DNA of 6,346 nt from an uncultured Lachnospiraceae bacterium. Its GTDB lineage: Bacteria > Bacillota_A > Clostridia > Lachnospirales > Lachnospiraceae. A program made the translations under genes and the position numbers. Position 1 is the first letter of the stretch, and each line of letters begins with the position of its first letter. This document shows, in pieces, positions 5,174-6,346 of this stretch. Below the pieces are notes generated by a model. That model did no database searches. It worked only from the letters and a program-made list of their open reading frames with translations, and was not told where the DNA came from. The stretch lies in the NCBI GenBank assembly GCA_910585655.1, contig CAJUFW010000101.1, forward strand, positions 221-6,566, in the 5' to 3' direction.

Positions 5174-6346
5174 ATGTGTGGCATAAAAGATAGAGGCAGT
5201 GATGATAATATGGTAGAAGAAAAAGAAAGAACAGGAAAAAGCGGTAAAAAGGCCTTAATCAGTTTAATTTTATCGTTTTTCTTAATTTTAGGCTGTTTGG
5301 TGTTTTTGATTGCAACGCGTATTACAAAAGAAATGTCACAGTCTGCGATCGGCAATTTGAGTGAAAGCTTAAATCTGCTAAAAGGTACGATTGAGGTGCT
5401 TATAAAGCGGGAGGCAGAATATCAGGAACTGATAGCAAAGGAACTTGCCATGATGGAGCATCCGGAGGAGTTTATCCGATCTTATGACAGAAACGACACC
5501 ATTGTAAAGCTTTCTCTTATTTTTTCCGGAGAAGAGAAAGGAATTTCCAATACAGGAGAGGTGTTTTCGGCAGAGGATTTGGATTTTTCGGGTGGCAATC
5601 AGGTAGGGCAGCTTGCCATGTCTTCTTCCTATCTTAACAGTATGGGTACATGGGCTTATACGCTGCGCTGCCCCGTTGTGCAGGAGGGGCGCCAGATTGC
5701 CATGCTTTATATTGAATATATTTACGATTCCTTTGAGGATGCCTTGCCGGAAAAACTTTATAACAGTAAGGCGACGCTTTATATTATGGACAGTATCAGC
5801 GAGCGTTTTTTGCTAAAGCCAAAGGGGATCGGGGAACGGGTAGCAGGTCATTTAAACTTAGAGGATTTTTACCGAGCCAACAGTATTTTGGAAAAAAACA
5901 TCCAAAAGGAAGTAGAGGACAGTATCCGGGCGGGTAAAAATATGATGTTTTATCATGATGTCAAAAATAAAAATTCTTTGATTTATATGTGGGCGGTCAA
6001 TGACGGGAGTTTGTATTTGATTGGATATGTGCCAATTGAAGCGATCCAGCGGGAAGGAAAGGCGGTCAATCAAAATATTTATACCGTAGTTGTGGTAATG
6101 CTGACAGCGTTTTTCCTTTGCTGGAGTGTCTATCTGTTTTATGAGCGCCAGCAGAGCCGCTTCCGAAAGGAGCGGGAGCAGGAACGGGAGATTTATAACA
6201 AGCAGTTGGCAGAAGCACTGCAGGCAGCACAGATCGCCAACAGTTCTAAAACGATGTTTTTATCCAATATGTCGCATGATATCCGTACCCCGATGAATGC
6301 GATTTTAGGTTTTACGACCTTGCTTGCTAAAGATGCGGACAATCCG
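5174..6346 (+). CDS. Membrane sensor histidine kinase, 3' end beyond the window
   Basis: The frame stays open to the right edge; 391 codons are visible. A short basic cytoplasmic tail is followed by membrane segment 1 (about residues 27-48), a sensor region of about 250 residues outside the membrane (49-301), membrane segment 2 (302-323, VVVVMLTAFFLCWSVYLFY), a charged coiled coil (324-358), and the dimerisation/phosphoacceptor domain. There FLSNMSHDIRTPMNAI contains the phosphorylated histidine, H368. The ATP-binding domain lies outside the window. Kinases with this SHDIRTPMNAI box in Clostridia are often hybrids carrying receiver domains, which cannot be seen here. The sensor region is not assigned; its position would suit a Cache-like fold. 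ATG 5174 is preferred because GGAG (5165-5168) lies 5 bases ahead. ATG 5210, 12 codons later, is an alternative with only a distant GAGG. A strong promoter directly upstream makes it the first gene of its unit. Confidence 0.9.
   Translation, partial: MCGIKDRGSDDNMVEEKERTGKSGKKALISLILSFFLILGCLVFLIATRITKEMSQSAIGNLSESLNLLKGTIEVLIKREAEYQELIAKELAMMEHPEEFIRSYDRNDTIVKLSLIFSGEEKGISNTGEVFSAEDLDFSGGNQVGQLAMSSSYLNSMGTWAYTLRCPVVQEGRQIAMLYIEYIYDSFEDALPEKLYNSKATLYIMDSISERFLLKPKGIGERVAGHLNLEDFYRANSILEKNIQKEVEDSIRAGKNMMFYHDVKNKNSLIYMWAVNDGSLYLIGYVPIEAIQREGKAVNQNIYTVVVVMLTAFFLCWSVYLFYERQQSRFRKEREQEREIYNKQLAEALQAAQIANSSKTMFLSNMSHDIRTPMNAILGFTTLLAKDADNP

Noticed and set aside
5858..6073. Minus-strand frame of 71 codons inside the kinase gene
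   Set aside because: It lies opposite the continuous kinase frame, with no ribosome binding site or family resemblance.

Overview
The window looks like a chromosomal stretch of a Gram-positive Clostridia member, most probably of the Lachnospiraceae type. I base this on strong AAGGAGG-type ribosome binding sites, consensus sigma-A promoters, a membrane-anchored GDPD enzyme, a stand-alone CheX, a Csp-like clostridial subtilase and a histidine kinase with the SHDIRTPMNAI box. This is family-level inference; no 16S rRNA or other marker is present. No mobile element, CRISPR array, tRNA or rRNA was seen.

Layout: (1) 3-122 is the 3' end of a dUTPase gene on the plus strand. (2) A hairpin at 137-161 separates it from a convergent gene for a small Cro/C1-type (XRE) regulator, 164-514 on the minus strand. 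(3) The regulator shares a compact intergenic region of about 100 bp with the divergent GDPD gene. A perfect consensus promoter (TTGACA-17-TATAAT) drives the regulator, and a weaker opposing promoter overlaps it at the same -10 bases. (4) 615-2468 encodes a 617-residue glycerophosphodiester phosphodiesterase with about seven membrane segments ahead of the catalytic domain; it starts at GTG. (5) A promoter overlapping the GDPD stop codon leads into a CheX-type phosphatase (2572-3042). A Csp-like S8 peptidase (3118-4800) follows after 75 bp. (6) A gene-free region of 373 bp (4801-5173) holds a long-stem terminator, several palindromes and a strong extended -10 promoter. (7) That promoter drives a membrane sensor histidine kinase, which runs off the right edge.

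How they fit together: the regulator and the GDPD gene probably form a regulator/target pair, given the interlocked promoters. CheX and the S8 peptidase may be co-transcribed, although a weak sigma-E-like element lies directly ahead of the peptidase. The kinase forms its own transcription unit. I see no convincing new multi-gene system. The points most worth a second look are the interlocked divergent promoters, the Csp-like protease with an intact active site and possible sporulation promoter, the isolated CheX, and the palindrome-rich control region of the kinase.
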